Below, piece by piece: positions 21,884 to 34,535 of a stretch of 64,000 nt of DNA. A program made the translations under genes and the position numbers. The DNA is from Notolepis coatsorum (taxonomy: Eukaryota > Chordata > Actinopteri > Aulopiformes > Paralepididae), in assembly GCA_963971535.1 (NCBI GenBank), contig OZ020592.1:127906166-127970165 (forward strand), in the 5' to 3' direction. Below the pieces are notes generated by a model. That model was not told the origin of the DNA and made no database searches. It worked only from the letters and a program-made list of their open reading frames with translations. How positions within the stretch are numbered: position 1 is the first letter of the stretch; every line of letters starts with the position of its first letter.

Positions 21884-23121
21884 ATTGCGTCTTTTAGTGT
21901 GGAGGACTTTTTACGTGATCCTTCGGTTGAGGGTTTGGATCAGTGTAGGAAGGAGGATCTGTGTGCTATCGCCTCACATTTTCAGGTCAGCCTTGCTAAA
22001 AGTTTGGCGAAGGCTGACCTGAGAGAAGAGGTGGTACGTATTTTGGTGTATAAGAAGGTGCTCGGTGTAGGTGAGGGAGCATCTTTTATTTCTTCCCCTC
22101 AGTCTAACTCAGACACGGAGCATGAGGGTGAAGAGGGGGCTGTGGTGGACCCGGTTACAGATGGGGTAGAGGAGGATAAGCCTCCCCTTTCGGGTGTCAC
22201 GTCTCAAGTACCCAGACATGCTTCACCCTTCCCTGGTGGGAGTACTGAAGAGGCCAGTCTTAAATTAAGTTTGGCACGGTTGCAATTCAAGGCACAGAAG
22301 GAGGAGAGGGAATCAGTTCATAGTCACAGGTTAGCTATTAGGAGAATGGAGCTGGAGATGGAGACTGAGAACCGCCGGGTGGATGCTGAGAAGGAGGTTA
22401 AGATGAAGCAACTGGAGCTAGAAGCTGCTAAAACTAGGAGTCCTGCTCAGCCCTCTTCCATGGATGTGGGGGCTTACGATGTGAGTAGACTTATATCTCT
22501 TGTACCTCAATTTCGTGAGGCGGAGGTAGACTCCTATTTTAATACTTTTGAGCGAGTTGCTACCTCTTTAAAGTGGCCTAAAGAGGTCTGGGCTCTCTTG
22601 CTCCAGTGTAAGCTGACTGGGAAAGCCCAGGAGATTTTGTCTGCCCTCCCTCTGACTGACAGTTTGTCTTATGACATAATCAAGACGGCTGTACTTAGAG
22701 CCTATGAGCTAGTGCCAGAGGCGTACAGACAAAGGTTTCGAGCTCACAAAAAGTTGCCTGGCAGGACTTTTGTGGAGTTCACTCATGAGAAGGAGTCTCT
22801 ATTTTTTCGGTGGTGTAAGGCGAGTGACATGTCTGATTTCGATTCACTGTCTGAATTACTGTTACTGGAGGAATTTAAATGTAGTCTGTCTGACTGTTTG
22901 GCGGCGTATTTGAGTGAGCAAAAAGTTGGTTCGTTGGCTCAGGCTGCAGTGCTCGCTGACGAGTTTGTGCTGACTATGTTGGACAGACTAGTCCGCCCCG
23001 CTCAGTGTCTCCCCGCTACAGGGAGGTGCAAGAGTGTTTTTATTGTCATCAAGTGGGCCACGTAATAAGTAACTGTTATTTTGAAGCGCATGGAGCAGTC
23101 ACAGGCAGATGGACGACCTAA
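21884..23121 (+). pseudogene. Gypsy gag-like pseudogene, frameshifted before the zinc knuckle
   Basis: The open frame starts VEDFLRDPSVEGLDQCRK, the N-terminal block of a large family of vertebrate Gypsy Gag proteins. A charged coiled-coil-like region follows (RLAIRRMELEMETENRR, EKEVKMKQLELEAAKTR). Next is a capsid-like domain (LVPQFREAEVDSYFNTFERV, ALLLQCKLTGKAQEILSAL). No ATG lies at the expected start; an ATT at 21884 sits where the start codon would be. A CCHC zinc-knuckle spacing (C-x2-C-x4-H-x4-C, from 23035) is present but in another frame, with the break near 23005-23015. Translation of that frame ends at 23119-23121. No pol follows. Confidence 0.85.
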
Positions 23122-23214
23122 GAGGTTGGTTTAGTCCAGACAGTGTTGGCTCCGATGTCAGTGATCTCGCCCTACTATTTTGCACCGTAATGTGTTGGCT
23201 CCATTGCTCGCGCC

Positions 23215-23418
23215 TGTAAGGGGGGGTGGGATTTAATTTCCTTTTATATTTCATTTGGTGCCACTGGTAGTCCTCCTTGCTCTCTGTGTTGCTGAGTTTG
23301 TGTTTATAAATAATAAATACAATTATTTTGTTAATTGTTTCCCTGGTTTTGTGTCACTGCACCCTCACCTACCCTGTCTGTGGCCTTGTGTTGCGTGTCC
23401 TTACTGGGGTACGTAACA
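23215..23418 (+). repeat. 3' LTR, 5'-shortened
   Basis: The segment repeats the last ~200 bp of the 5' LTR, from GGGTGGGATTTAATTTCC through to GTAACA, including AATAAA near 23310. Its upstream two thirds are absent, so a deletion joined gag-adjacent sequence to the middle of the LTR. Confidence 0.85.
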
Positions 23419-23423
23419 GTAAT

Positions 23424-24204
23424 CTGTAAATGTATTTGATTTTACTGTAATTTGACAGTAAGTATAAAGAAACCGTTGCTGCCAGACATTTACCGTTATT
23501 TTACAGTCTTCTGAGCACAGCTCTGTTAACAGTGTGGAGTGACCACGACCAGTTATCCATCATTGACCCAAAAACATTGCAATAGCCGGTGAAAGCATTT
23601 TAATTATCTTATTCATCTTAGTGCCTAATGCAACATGCAAGCTACCATCAGCCAAATTTAGATTCCAGTTTAAAACACAACCTGGCACAACCAACAGGTA
23701 CAGCACTTAACAGCTGCAGGACGAGGATGATTAACGTCCCCGCAGACAAAGACTAATAGACCACAGGATTACAGCATCAACATGCCGTTAACACACTATT
23801 AACATCAAGATGCATTTAAGATGCATGCGAGCACACCCCACGTTAGCGCGGGGTAGGAAATAGGTTTGTACGGGGCAGCTGTGTATAGACGACGATGAGT
23901 CAGAGTGTTCCAGCCATGACTAATGTACTACTGGATTATACAGGATCAGACACCCCACAGTACAACATAATGAACAGGATGGTTGTGGGTCCATCTATGC
24001 AATTTCCTCCCTCTCTTCAGAATGTATTATTGCAGAAAACCTGCGGTGAACTAACTAGTGAGCTGATATTCATCACAGAAGCCGCCGCTCCAACTGATGT
24101 CATGGTCTCAGCGGGTCCTGTTCATTCTGGGAGCCGTTCTGGTGCTGTGTAGAGGGGATGCCCTCTGCATAATCACAAGCTTGTAACAACAACTGTTGTC
24201 GAGG
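23424..24204. other. no gene recognised
   Basis: Contains an 85-codon frame at 23895-24152 (MSQSVPAMTNVLLDYTGSDT at its start) with no recognised domain or neighbour. CAGGATTACAGCATCAACAT at about 23764 resembles a stretch near 26570, so the region may be an unclassified repeat. Confidence 0.5.
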
Positions 24205-24212
24205 CCGGGAAA

Positions 24213-24693
24213 TAGGGCTGAACGATTAATCGATTTTAAATCGAAATCGCGATTTGAAATGATGCAATTAGCAAATCGCCAACCATTTTAAATCGCATTT
24301 TTTTTTTTTTTTTTTTTTTTTTTTACCAGGGAGTCGCATTGAGATACAAGATCTCCTTTGCAAATTGTTGTTATTGTTGTAGGAACGGTTTGGGAGAGGG
24401 AGGTAAGGGGTTTTAGATTTGTGTGTTGTAAAGTTTAGACTTCAGAGAGGGAGAGTAAAGTACAGAAAAAAAGGTACCGTTTGGTACCGGTATCGATTCC
24501 CAGGTAAAAAGAAACATTTTCAGGCTCGGTGTCCCGAACAGACCCACCGCGTAGGCCAGATGCAAGCCGCATTTTACAATAAACCTCTGTGGGGCTGCTT
24601 AAAAATAATTATTATAATCGCAAATTTAATCGCAATCGCAATATCTGTCAGAAAAATCGCAATTAGATTATTTCCCAAAATCATGCAGCCCTA
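24213..24693. mobile_element. hAT MITE (TSD CCGGGAAA)
   Basis: A 481-bp element begins TAGGGCTGAACGATTAATCG and ends ATCATGCAGCCCTA. Its ends share TAGGGCTG and an AATCGC-rich subterminal region. CCGGGAAA flanks it at 24205-24212 and 24694-24701. No coding capacity. It contains a T run of about 24 at 24301 and a short piece (GAGATACAAGATCTCCTTTG) related to the repeat at 34780-34830. Confidence 0.94.
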
Positions 24694-25052
24694 CCGGGAA
24701 ATATGTCGATATATATATATAGAATATAGTCTCACTGTATATGTCGTATCGTGGATTCCTTTTTATATCGAGAATTGTTGTTGTGAAATTAGGGATAGAC
24801 AAATATGTTATATTGTAAAGGTACATGTATCCGTACCGAACCGTTTCAGTACTGGACCTTAGGTTCAGTACGGCTGTGTACCGAATGAATACAACGGTAT
24901 GTTAACCACTAACGACCACAACTTTTTTTTGCATGCAGAATTGTATTCAAAACTCCAAGTTCACCCATTCCCAAAATATAATTTGCGCAAAGGTCCGGGT
25001 GTTTGTTCAACCCACACACAACACTGAGAGATTACCTGTAATCTATCTTTTT

Positions 25053-25800
25053 TTGTATTTTATTTTTTTATTATTTTTTAAACAAACATATAAACAAACA
25101 TGACAACACACGATAAGATATACAAGCTTTAATTGTCAGGGCACATCCAATGAGATCACCTTTTAGTTAGTTGTTTTATATAAGATATACCCATAATACC
25201 TGTTATCTAAAAAAATACCCTACACACATATGCTCAGCTCGAACCCCCCCCTCCCGGACCCCACCTTGAGAAGTACCTCCACTATCCCTCGCCCTAACCA
25301 GACACTACCATTATAAGCTAGCTTTTATTCTCTCCACCACTTCTAACCACATTGACATTTTGGATTCATTGAGACCCAGAATTCTTGCTGTAGATATTTC
25401 ATGGTAAATTACATCGAGATATGTAAGAAACCAAACTTTACGGCACATTTTTTCCGGTTGAAACCAGCGTGATGCGATCAGCTTTTTGGCTACTGTGATA
25501 CCCGATAAAACCAATCTCTTTAGCTGTGGATTCACTGCAAACTCAAAAACATCATTCAACAGCAATACCGAGGGGTGTACAGGTATATTCCAAGATACGA
25601 GTTTTGATATTTGTTGGGTCACATCTTTCCAGAATGCCTTAACTGGTGAGCAGTCCCAATACATGTGCATAAATGTCCCTTCGTCCCCATTTGTACATTG
25701 GGTGCATTTGGAATCTTGTTTGAGCCCCATTCGGCACAGTCTTATAGGAGTCAAGTATGTCCTGTGAATATAGTTAAGATTGATTTGTTGATGATGTAAT
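25053..25800 (-). mobile_element. 5'-truncated Tx1/L1-like LINE with 17-bp TSD
   Basis: The minus-strand frame 25754-25311 encodes IRLCRMGLKQDSKCTQCTNG, GTFMHMYWDCSPVKAFWKD and a terminal LEVVERIKASL. It is the same ORF2 C-terminus as at about 17400-17817, with an intact C-x2-C...H...C segment. A 3' UTR and A-rich end (T-rich on the plus strand near 25053-25080) follow. CTGTAATCTATCTTTTT at 25036-25052 and 25801-25817 is a perfect 17-bp TSD, so this is a genuine target-primed insertion. Confidence 0.93.
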
Positions 25801-25964
25801 CTGTAATCTATCTTTTTATATTTTTTTTACAAGTATATTTTCCCCAACAGAGTTTCATTTCCGCGTTCCGGGTTACTAATATACGCGTGAGCGAACCTCC
25901 CCTTACTTCCGTATATGGAACACGGGTCGCACGCAGCACGTAACACAACAACAACAGAGCAAGC

Positions 25965-26345
25965 ATGGCTACCGGTACTAAACAGAGACGAAAGTTTGAC
26001 GTTAAGTTTAAAGAGGACGTTTTGAGGTATGCGGCGGAGCATTCGGGAGAGAAAGCAGCAAAGCACGTTAACATTGATTCCAGAGCTGACGGTAAAAGAG
26101 CCTGCATAACTGGAGGAGGGAGAAAAAAAGTGAGCGAGGAGATGGAGACACTACTTTCCGAGTGGATTCATGCATTGCGCGACAAACACAACCGTGTGTC
26201 GCGCAAAATGATACAAAGAAAAGCAATGGAAATCTACCCAACAGTGAGTGATGGAGGCAAGGCGTTTGTGGCCAGTAAAGGTTGGCTAGAGAAGTATTTT
26301 ACTCTGGTAAAGTTACTTGATTTCACTTTGAAAACGTTGAAATGA
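25965..26345 (+). pseudogene. Brinker/CENP-B-type DNA-binding domain of a pogo-like transposase
   Basis: The ATG at 25965 opens 126 codons. The first ~35 residues (KQRRKFDVKFKEDVLRYAAE, HSGEKAAKHVNI) resemble a Brinker-type helix-turn-helix. Residues about 45-110 (GGGRKKVSEEMETLLSEWIH, NRVSRKMIQRKAMEIYP, FVASKGWLEKYF) resemble a CENP-B/Tc5-type DNA-binding domain. This pair is typical of the N-terminus of pogo-like transposases and derived host proteins. The segment between the two helices is shorter than usual and there is no DDE catalytic domain. It is therefore a truncated transposase or a small DNA-binding remnant. The LINE at 25053-25800 inserted about 150 bp upstream of its start. Confidence 0.6.
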
Positions 26346-27359
26346 CCAGTGACCACCTGTAATTGCACTGTTTACTATTTCATACAGTACTTGGTTTCAA
26401 TAAATGAACCCAGTACATTTTACTGGGTTAGAACTGACACAAAATGTTGATTTATTCATTATGATCTGTTTGAAAATTTGAAATATAGGCCTCTCTCTTA
26501 TACATGCCTCCTTTCAATAAAAGCCTGGTACCCGCTACAGTTGAAACAAATACAAGCCCGGGAGTGGATTACACAGGATCAGAGACAGCATTAACATGCT
26601 ATTAACATGGACAATGAGGGGGCCCATAATCCACCCCCATTCAACCTGAGACCCTGTCTCTCTCCTTCACTCTAATAGCCATTCATAATTCAAGAGGTTG
26701 ATTCATGTCTAACTCCCAACTGAATCCTCTTAATATGAGTGATTTATCAAGGGGTCGGATATGTTGCCACAGCGTTGGGCCTTGTGTTGAAGTAAATGGC
26801 TTCATTCATTCCATAATGCTCTGCATCCACTCTAGACACATGTTGCCACGTGGACTCTGTCAAACACACACGTGGATTTATACTCTATAAAACAGCTGTA
26901 TATTGACAATGAATCAGACAATGTTGGGATTATACAGGAGCGTGCTTGAAAGTATAACACAGGTTGCACATCTTAATAATTCATAACGTCCAATAGTTGG
27001 AGTAAATTATTATGTAATAATCTATAATTATACATATTAATAATTTCGTCGAATACTAATATGGGTGTAGTCTGACTACTGGTGTAGTCTGGGACGGTAC
27101 TGGTTTAGTCAGGGATGGCACAGGTTTAGTCAGGGATGTAGTAGTGGAGGGTCAACTCAGTTATGAATATATATATATATGAATATATATGTATTCATGA
27201 AATAATAGTGTATCCACCTTTTAAAGCGGATATACAGTAGCTAGGTTACATCTTTATAACGGAAATGCATAATATATCGTAATGAAGTGGAGTCCATAGT
27301 TCACCTTTTATTTTTCCAATGCATACTCCAATATTGGAATAGGTTATTATTTACATGAT
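26346..27359. other. no gene recognised
   Basis: An AATAAA follows the transposase remnant at about 26399. The rest is AT-rich with small repeats such as (AT)n near 27170. No coding or mobile-element signature was recognised. Confidence 0.5.
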
Positions 27360-27559
27360 NNNNNNNNNNNNNNNNNNNNNNNNNNNNNNNNNNNNNNNNN
27401 NNNNNNNNNNNNNNNNNNNNNNNNNNNNNNNNNNNNNNNNNNNNNNNNNNNNNNNNNNNNNNNNNNNNNNNNNNNNNNNNNNNNNNNNNNNNNNNNNNNN
27501 NNNNNNNNNNNNNNNNNNNNNNNNNNNNNNNNNNNNNNNNNNNNNNNNNNNNNNNNNNN
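27360..27559. other. assembly gap, exactly 200 N
   Basis: A run of 200 N, the same fixed size as the first gap. It is followed at once by (GA)n, a G run and the first copy of a tandem duplication. Confidence 1.
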
Positions 27560-27981
27560 AGAGAGAGGAGGGGGGGGGGGGGGAGAATTTGTGCTTCTGC
27601 CTGGTTGTAAAGTACGCTGACTTTGTGGGAGCGTGAGATGTTGTGTTCAGTGCTCACACCCTAGTGTTGTTAACGGGCCGGAACCAGAATTTTGAGCTAA
27701 TTTGGGTGTAATCGCTCACACAAACGTTTTATGGGCTGACAATGTCACATTCATTGTCTACGGAGCAGCTCCCAGATGTTACAACCAGGTGACGTCATAC
27801 TTCAAGGCTACTCCTCTGGTTCTAGCTTTAGGAGACAGGACTGGGCTGTCCTGAGGAACTGTTCCTCTTTCTCCCTTTCTCCCATCCATCTACCTCATTC
27901 CCCTCCCTAACCCCCCCCCCCTCTCTTCTGAGCCCATCATCCTGTCCTCACTTCTTCACTCAGCTCCTTCTGTCTCTCTAC

Positions 27982-28047
<66 letters not shown>

Positions 28048-28226
28048 TCTTTCACTCTCTCTACCTCTCTTGTTCTACATGCTCGCCCGCCCATTTCCAG
28101 AATTTACATGTGGCCCCTGGCAGCTCAGTCGATATTGAAACTGACTTGTACTTGTAAGGTGTTAGGAAATGGATGTAAGTCAATGCAATGTCTCCTCAAG
28201 CCAGAAATCAGAGAGAGAGAGAAGAG

Positions 28227-28276
<50 letters not shown>

Positions 28277-28681
28277 GGGGGGGGGGGAATTTGTGCTTCT
28301 GCCTGGTTGTTAAGTACGCTGACTTTGTGGAGCGATGAGATGTTGTGTTCAGTGCTCACACCCTAGTGTTGTTAACGGGCCGGAACCAGAATTTTGAGCT
28401 ATTTGGGTGTAATCGCTCACACAAACGTTTATGGGCTGACAATGTCACATTCATTGTCTACGGAGCAGCTCCCAGATGTTACAACCAGGTGACGTCATAC
28501 ATTCAAGGCTACTCCCTCTGGGTTCTAGCTTTAGGAGACAGGACTGGGCTGTCCTGAGGAACTGTTCCTCTTTCTCCCTTTCTCTCCATCCATCTACCTC
28601 ATTCCCCTCCCTAACCCCCCCCCTCTCTTCTGAGCCCCATCATCCTGTCCTCACTTCTTCACTCAGCTCCTTCTGTCTCTC

Positions 28682-28745
<64 letters not shown>
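27560..28745. repeat. tandem duplication, ~702-bp period, beside the gap
   Basis: The block from (GA)n/poly-G through (CT)n at about 27560-28035 recurs at about 28230-28745, offset near 702 bp. The copies are almost identical except for many 1-nt length differences (for example GTGGGAGCGTGAG versus GTGGAGCGATGAG, and CTACTCCTCTGG versus CTACTCCCTCTGGG). Both contain GA, G, C and CT simple repeats. No gene is supported within it. Confidence 0.9.
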
Positions 28746-28747
<2 letters not shown>

Positions 28748-28816
28748 CCTCTCCTCTCTCTCTCTCCTCTTTCCTTTCTCCTTCATTTAGTATTTTCTTT
28801 CCTGTCTCCTTCTTTC

Positions 28817-28819
<3 letters not shown>

Positions 28820-28910
<91 letters not shown>
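28820..28910 (+). repeat. (CT)n microsatellite, ~45 units
   Basis: An uninterrupted CT tract, followed by CTCCTCAG. Confidence 0.98.
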
Positions 28911-28913
<3 letters not shown>

Positions 28914-30084
28914 CTCAGATCCTGTCTTGTCAGACAGCGTGTCTGTATCAGGCTAATGAGAGATGAATATTCCCTGCAGGGTGTGTTTATAAGTGATGGG
29001 GTAAACATGTTAGTTCCCCTCACCTGGCCTTCTATGGGAGTGTGTCTCTGGGGCTGTCTGTTTGATGTGACATGTGCACACAGATATAAACATCAAGGAG
29101 CAGCGTTTGGCCCGGAGCAGCAGGTTGGAGACGAGAGCCCAACCGTACCTGTCTGGGACTGAATGTGGGCGGACTTAAAAAAAAAAGAAGATGTACCGAT
29201 GGAACAGACAGATCTGTCAACCGCTCTACCGTCAGTAATAGGCGGCACCGACGCGGTTGATTTTAATGTCATTTTAAGTAATTTCTCGATGACGTGCTGT
29301 TCTGTTATGTGCCACCAGGAGGCGCAAAGCCTGACAGAATGCCGTGATGTCGTGTTCCCGAAATAAGCTGCAATTAGTGTACAAAACACATTTACTAGAC
29401 ATGTAATCCTTATTATTATAATTATTGTATCTTGTGTCATTATGAATCAGAACAAAATCATTTTGAGGCGCCATGAACCAAACGTAAGCCGTTTTGAATG
29501 TTTGTAAACAAAATTGTGAAAATGGCAACTTTTCAGGCAGATTTCTAGTTTCAGTGTTTCCAGTTTTCCTCCGAGGACAGTTTGTTTATAATTATTTTTT
29601 TACAAGTTTCAAATGTCTGTCCCAAAGCTCCATGGACCTTTACGACTAATGTTTTGCCGTCATATTCAGTACTGCAACTCCTCGTTTCATAGACACAGAC
29701 AATCAGTGAAACGTGATGTGTTGAAAGTAGGACGTCCTTGATGCTTATTCAAGTGCAGGAATATAATTTAACCCTTGAAGAACCATATAACTCCTCGAGA
29801 CAAACCAAGGCCTTCTGCTTTTAGTGAAAAAAGATACAATGCCTTAATTTCATTGGCTACTATAGACAGAACGTGATTAAAAAGATCCACTTAATGGCAC
29901 TTTCCGGCGCCTAGGCTTCTCCGGTAACGGCGAGAAGTCAACATTAGACCGGTATGGTCCTTTAATCACCACAGCTGGGAGAACGTTGAGAGCAGCTGGC
30001 CTCCTTTCCACCGGCTACTGCAGTCAGTGTTGCTGTTACTTAGAAAACAGTTAATGTCCCATTGTCTCAGGAAAAGAACAGCCC
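28911..30084. other. no gene recognised; weak exon-like segment at 28919-29160
   Basis: The CT tract and CTCCTCAG resemble a splice acceptor. A frame then stays open for about 81 codons to a stop at 29159-29161. No domain was recognised and no donor site stands out, so coding is doubtful. The remaining ~900 bp show only short frames. Confidence 0.35.
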
Positions 30085-30922
30085 TACCACCCTACATTCA
30101 GAACAGCCCTGCCACGCTACATTCAGAACAGCCCTGCCACGCTACATTCAGAACAGCCCTGCCACGCTACATTCAGAACAGCCCTGCCACCCTACATTCA
30201 GAACAGCCCTGCCACCCTACATTCAGAACAGCCAGCCACGCTACATTCAGAACAGCCCTGCCACGCTACATTCAGAACAGCCCTGCCACGCTACATTCAG
30301 AACAGCCCTGCCACCCTACATTCAGAACAGCCCTGCCACCCTACATTCAGAACAGCCCTGCCACCCTACATTCAGAACAGCCCTGCCACCCTACATTCAG
30401 AACAGCCCTGCCACGCTACATTCAGAACAGCCCTGCCACCCTACATTCAGAACAGCCCTGCCACCCTACATTCAGAACAGCCCTGCCACGCTACATTCAG
30501 AACAGCACTACATTCAGAACAGCCCTGCCACCCTACATTCAGAACAGCCCTGCCACCCTACATTCAGAACAGCCCTGCCACCCTACATTCAGAACAGCCC
30601 TGCCACGCTACATTCAGAACAGCCCTGCCACGCTACATTCAGAACAGCACTACATTCAGAACAGCCCTGCCACGCTACATTCAGAACAGCCCTGCAGCGC
30701 TACATTCAGAACAGCCCTGCCACGCTACATTCAGAACAGCCCTGCCACGCTACATTCAGAACAGCCCTGCAGCGCTACATTCAGAACAGCCCTGCCACGC
30801 TACATTCAGAACAGCCCTGCCACCCTACATTCAGAACAGCCCTGCCACGCTACATTCAGAACAGCCCTGCCACGCTACATTCAGAACAGCCCTGCCACGC
30901 TACATTCAGAACAGCCCTGCCA
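30085..30922 (+). repeat. 25-bp minisatellite (CAGAACAGCCCTGCCACSCTACATT)
   Basis: About 33 copies of a 25-bp unit, CAGAACAGCCCTGCCACGCT followed by ACATT, with CAC-CC and CAG-CG variants. Shortened units of 17 bp lie near 30502 and 30646 and a slightly shortened one near 30230. Because 25 is not a multiple of 3, three units give a 25-residue repeat in every frame, which explains the long frames here. It is judged non-coding. Confidence 0.97.
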
Positions 30923-31095
30923 GTCCTCCTCTCCACCTGTTGCTGTTTGCTATAATATTAACCGATCAGAGAGAAGAAGAAGATTGTTTTGTATTATTTT
31001 ATTTGACAATGTCAATGTTGTCAACGGTTCGATAGAACAACCTGCTCTTGACAAAAGCTTTTCTGCATTTAAATCCGGGATTCAGCTGTTTTAAC

Positions 31096-31262
31096 TATCT
31101 CTCTCTCTTTCTCCCTCCTCTCTGTCCTCTCTTTCTCTCCCCCCACTCTCTCTCCCTCTCCCCCCCTCCCTCTCTCCCCCTCTCTCTCTCCCCCTATCTC
31201 CCTCTCTCCCCCTCTCTCTCCCCCCCACTCTCTCTCCCCCTCTCTCCCCCCCTCTTTCTCTG
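31096..31262 (+). repeat. pyrimidine-rich CT/C simple repeat
   Basis: Almost pure C and T (CTCTCTCCCCC-type) on the plus strand. Confidence 0.9.
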
Positions 31263-31308
31263 TGGCCCTGATCAAAACGGAAACACACCCAAGAAAAATA
31301 GGTATTAA

Positions 31309-32327
<1,019 letters not shown>

Positions 32328-32331
32328 TTAA

Positions 32332-33395
32332 TGTGTTTTTCCCCATGTAGACACCAGTGGTAAGATGAATTATAGGCCGACAATATACTGTATGTCACAT
32401 ATGGATGGATGGAAGAGACAGTGGTCCGATTGGCGTTTTGTTTTATGAGTAAATAGCAAATTCATGGAATGAATCAGAATCTAATCACAACGCTGGAAAA
32501 CAATAATCCGCCCTTGGTCCACAGGACTCCATTTCCCATAATTTTTATCTCCATGCTGTCACCTTCAAGACACTTAAGTCACTTTTTAGCAAATGTATTT
32601 ATTTGTTTGCCTTATTTTTATTTATTGTCATGGAAACGGGTTCCCCAAAGTGTCTTAGCACTAAGGTCAAATCTTTGTAACTTTCTTTTTTTCTTTTACA
32701 AATATATTATTATGATGATTATTATTATTATTTACTTCCCGTGGACCAAAGATGAACTTAGTGCTAAAATAGTTGTGGGAAACGTAGTTGTTTGTTTTTG
32801 AAGGAGTTTGATCAATCAATCACAGATTTACATTTTATCTAAGTTCTTTAATATCTGGGATTTAAATTGTTCTCTTTTGTCTTTGAACTGGTGAAATAAT
32901 GATGTTGGGCTGTATAATTGTACATATAATTAAATGATGAAAAACCTGTCAATATTCATAATTATGTTTATTTAAGGTTATTTTTTAAGTTATAGTTAAA
33001 AAAGAAATGTTATGACAGGGTTCACATTGTAGGCATATGAGCTTTTTAAAAAGAGACAGGTTTGGTTTCACAGACAAGTTGGGTTTCTCAAAATCATTTA
33101 CTGTACCTCAGAAACAGACGGACGGAAAAATATCTGATTGATGACCCTGATCTGATCGCTTTCTGATGACAATCAATGAGAAACCCTGGGTTTAACGTGG
33201 CGTAAAAAAAAATAACGTTTTCTTTCCCATGTAAACCCGGTCTCTGTGACGAGAGCCTTTGTTCCAACGTAAAGCAACTTTCAAACATGACGCCAGTTGA
33301 CGCTGGTCGATGGTTTTGGGAAACCTGGATTTTGGGGGAATACCAGCAGAGCCCATAACAAGTCCTTGAACTAAATCATATTTTCAGTGGAGACG
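32332..33395. other. no gene recognised
   Basis: AT-rich DNA with an ATT/TAT simple stretch near 32705-32735. No domain, TIR or LINE tail was recognised. Confidence 0.5.
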
Positions 33396-34535
33396 GTTTC
33401 CACTGAAGCTGCTTTTTCAGTCCAGGACAAAGTTTGGGTCTCAGTCTAGGAAGCCCCGCCCACAAGAGTGGATGCACACCACATGGCTCATGTATTTTAT
33501 TTAGTATTTCTTTAAAAGAAATTTACCAGAAACTGCCCTAATCCTTTTTAGGCGACTGTAACACTGTAAAACTTCTCATAGTCGCGCAGGTGTTTATTTT
33601 CTGGTACAACAATCCCAGAACATAAGGCTGTGATCACATTGGATGCCTTTTCAAAATGTGCCTGCCCCTAATTTCCTATTGTTTTCAATGGTTTTCTCAC
33701 GACAGGCAACAACAAAACCAAACTACGCCTCGCGCTTTTGAAGCTACGCTTTTTCGGGCGGCGCTCTCAGTTGAAAAAGTTTCGACGTCGCCAGGGGGAG
33801 GGATTACAAATCTAAGGTATCTGAAGAGAAATCGACAGCTGTCGATGTTGAAAACGTATCGACAGTCGCCAACATTGGTCAGCATTAGCTATCAATGCTA
33901 AAGTTAGTAATATATTTAACTTATGGAACATTAGCTGAGGTAGCAACGGTATTCAGTGATATCGCTGAAGGAGGCGTCCAATCTGATCACAGCCTAAGAG
34001 GCATGCTGTTATTTGAGACCAGGCATTTTAGAAGTTTTACGGTGTCGGTCACAAACGTCCCTACTTGCCACTTCTCCTCCAAATACACTGTTCCTGGGAA
34101 TTGGTCTTTAACCTTGGCACTTACTGATCCCAGACATGTTTTCTAGTGTGCGTTCACTCCAAGTCTGCTCCTGCTGAGGGTTCTACTGCTGTTTATCACT
34201 CTCGCCATGTTTGTTTCTCGCAGAGAAAACGATTTAATGATTGATTTTCATCTACTGTATTATATTATTATTATTTACTCCTAATAAAATGGATGAAAAT
34301 GTGTGGTTGCTGTTTGGATTTTTGTTAGCTCACACACACAGCCTATATGTATGCATATACTGTAGTTTCAAGTTTCAAGTTTTGTTTTATTTGTCACATA
34401 TAAGGTACATGTACATTATAGTGAAATGCTTGGTTCAGTATGAGCCTCCGGAAACTGTGCTTCAGTAAAAAAAAAGTAAGAGTAAAAGACCAAACACTAT
34501 ACAACATATACAATATACAAAACTAAAATCTACTA

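Larger units (their letters stand above)
19213..23418 (+). mobile_element. Ty3/Gypsy-like LTR element, internally deleted (TSD GTAAT)
   Basis: The outer ends are TGTTACGG at 19213 and GTACGTAACA ending at 23418. Both are flanked by GTAAT (19208-19212 and 23419-23423), a 5-bp TSD normal for LTR elements. The order is 5' LTR (containing a hAT insertion), primer-binding-site-like sequence, a gag remnant, and a 5'-shortened 3' LTR. Protease, reverse transcriptase and integrase are missing, so the element is a deletion derivative that depends on helpers or is dead. Confidence 0.88.

Noticed and set aside
19208-23423. Reading the shared ~200-bp block (from GGGTGGGATTTAATT) as the full LTR
   Set aside because: The 5-bp TSD GTAAT lies outside TGTTACGG and GTAACA, which supports the longer LTR with a shortened 3' copy.
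30027-31094. A 355-residue protein with 25-residue repeats
   Set aside because: It is the 25-bp minisatellite read in one of three equally open frames; the flanks show no coding similarity.
33656-34468. Host genes suggested by frames conserved between 33.7-34.5 kb and 49.8-50.6 kb
   Set aside because: The two stretches are the same duplicated DNA, so identity reflects recent duplication and not selection; no domain is recognised.
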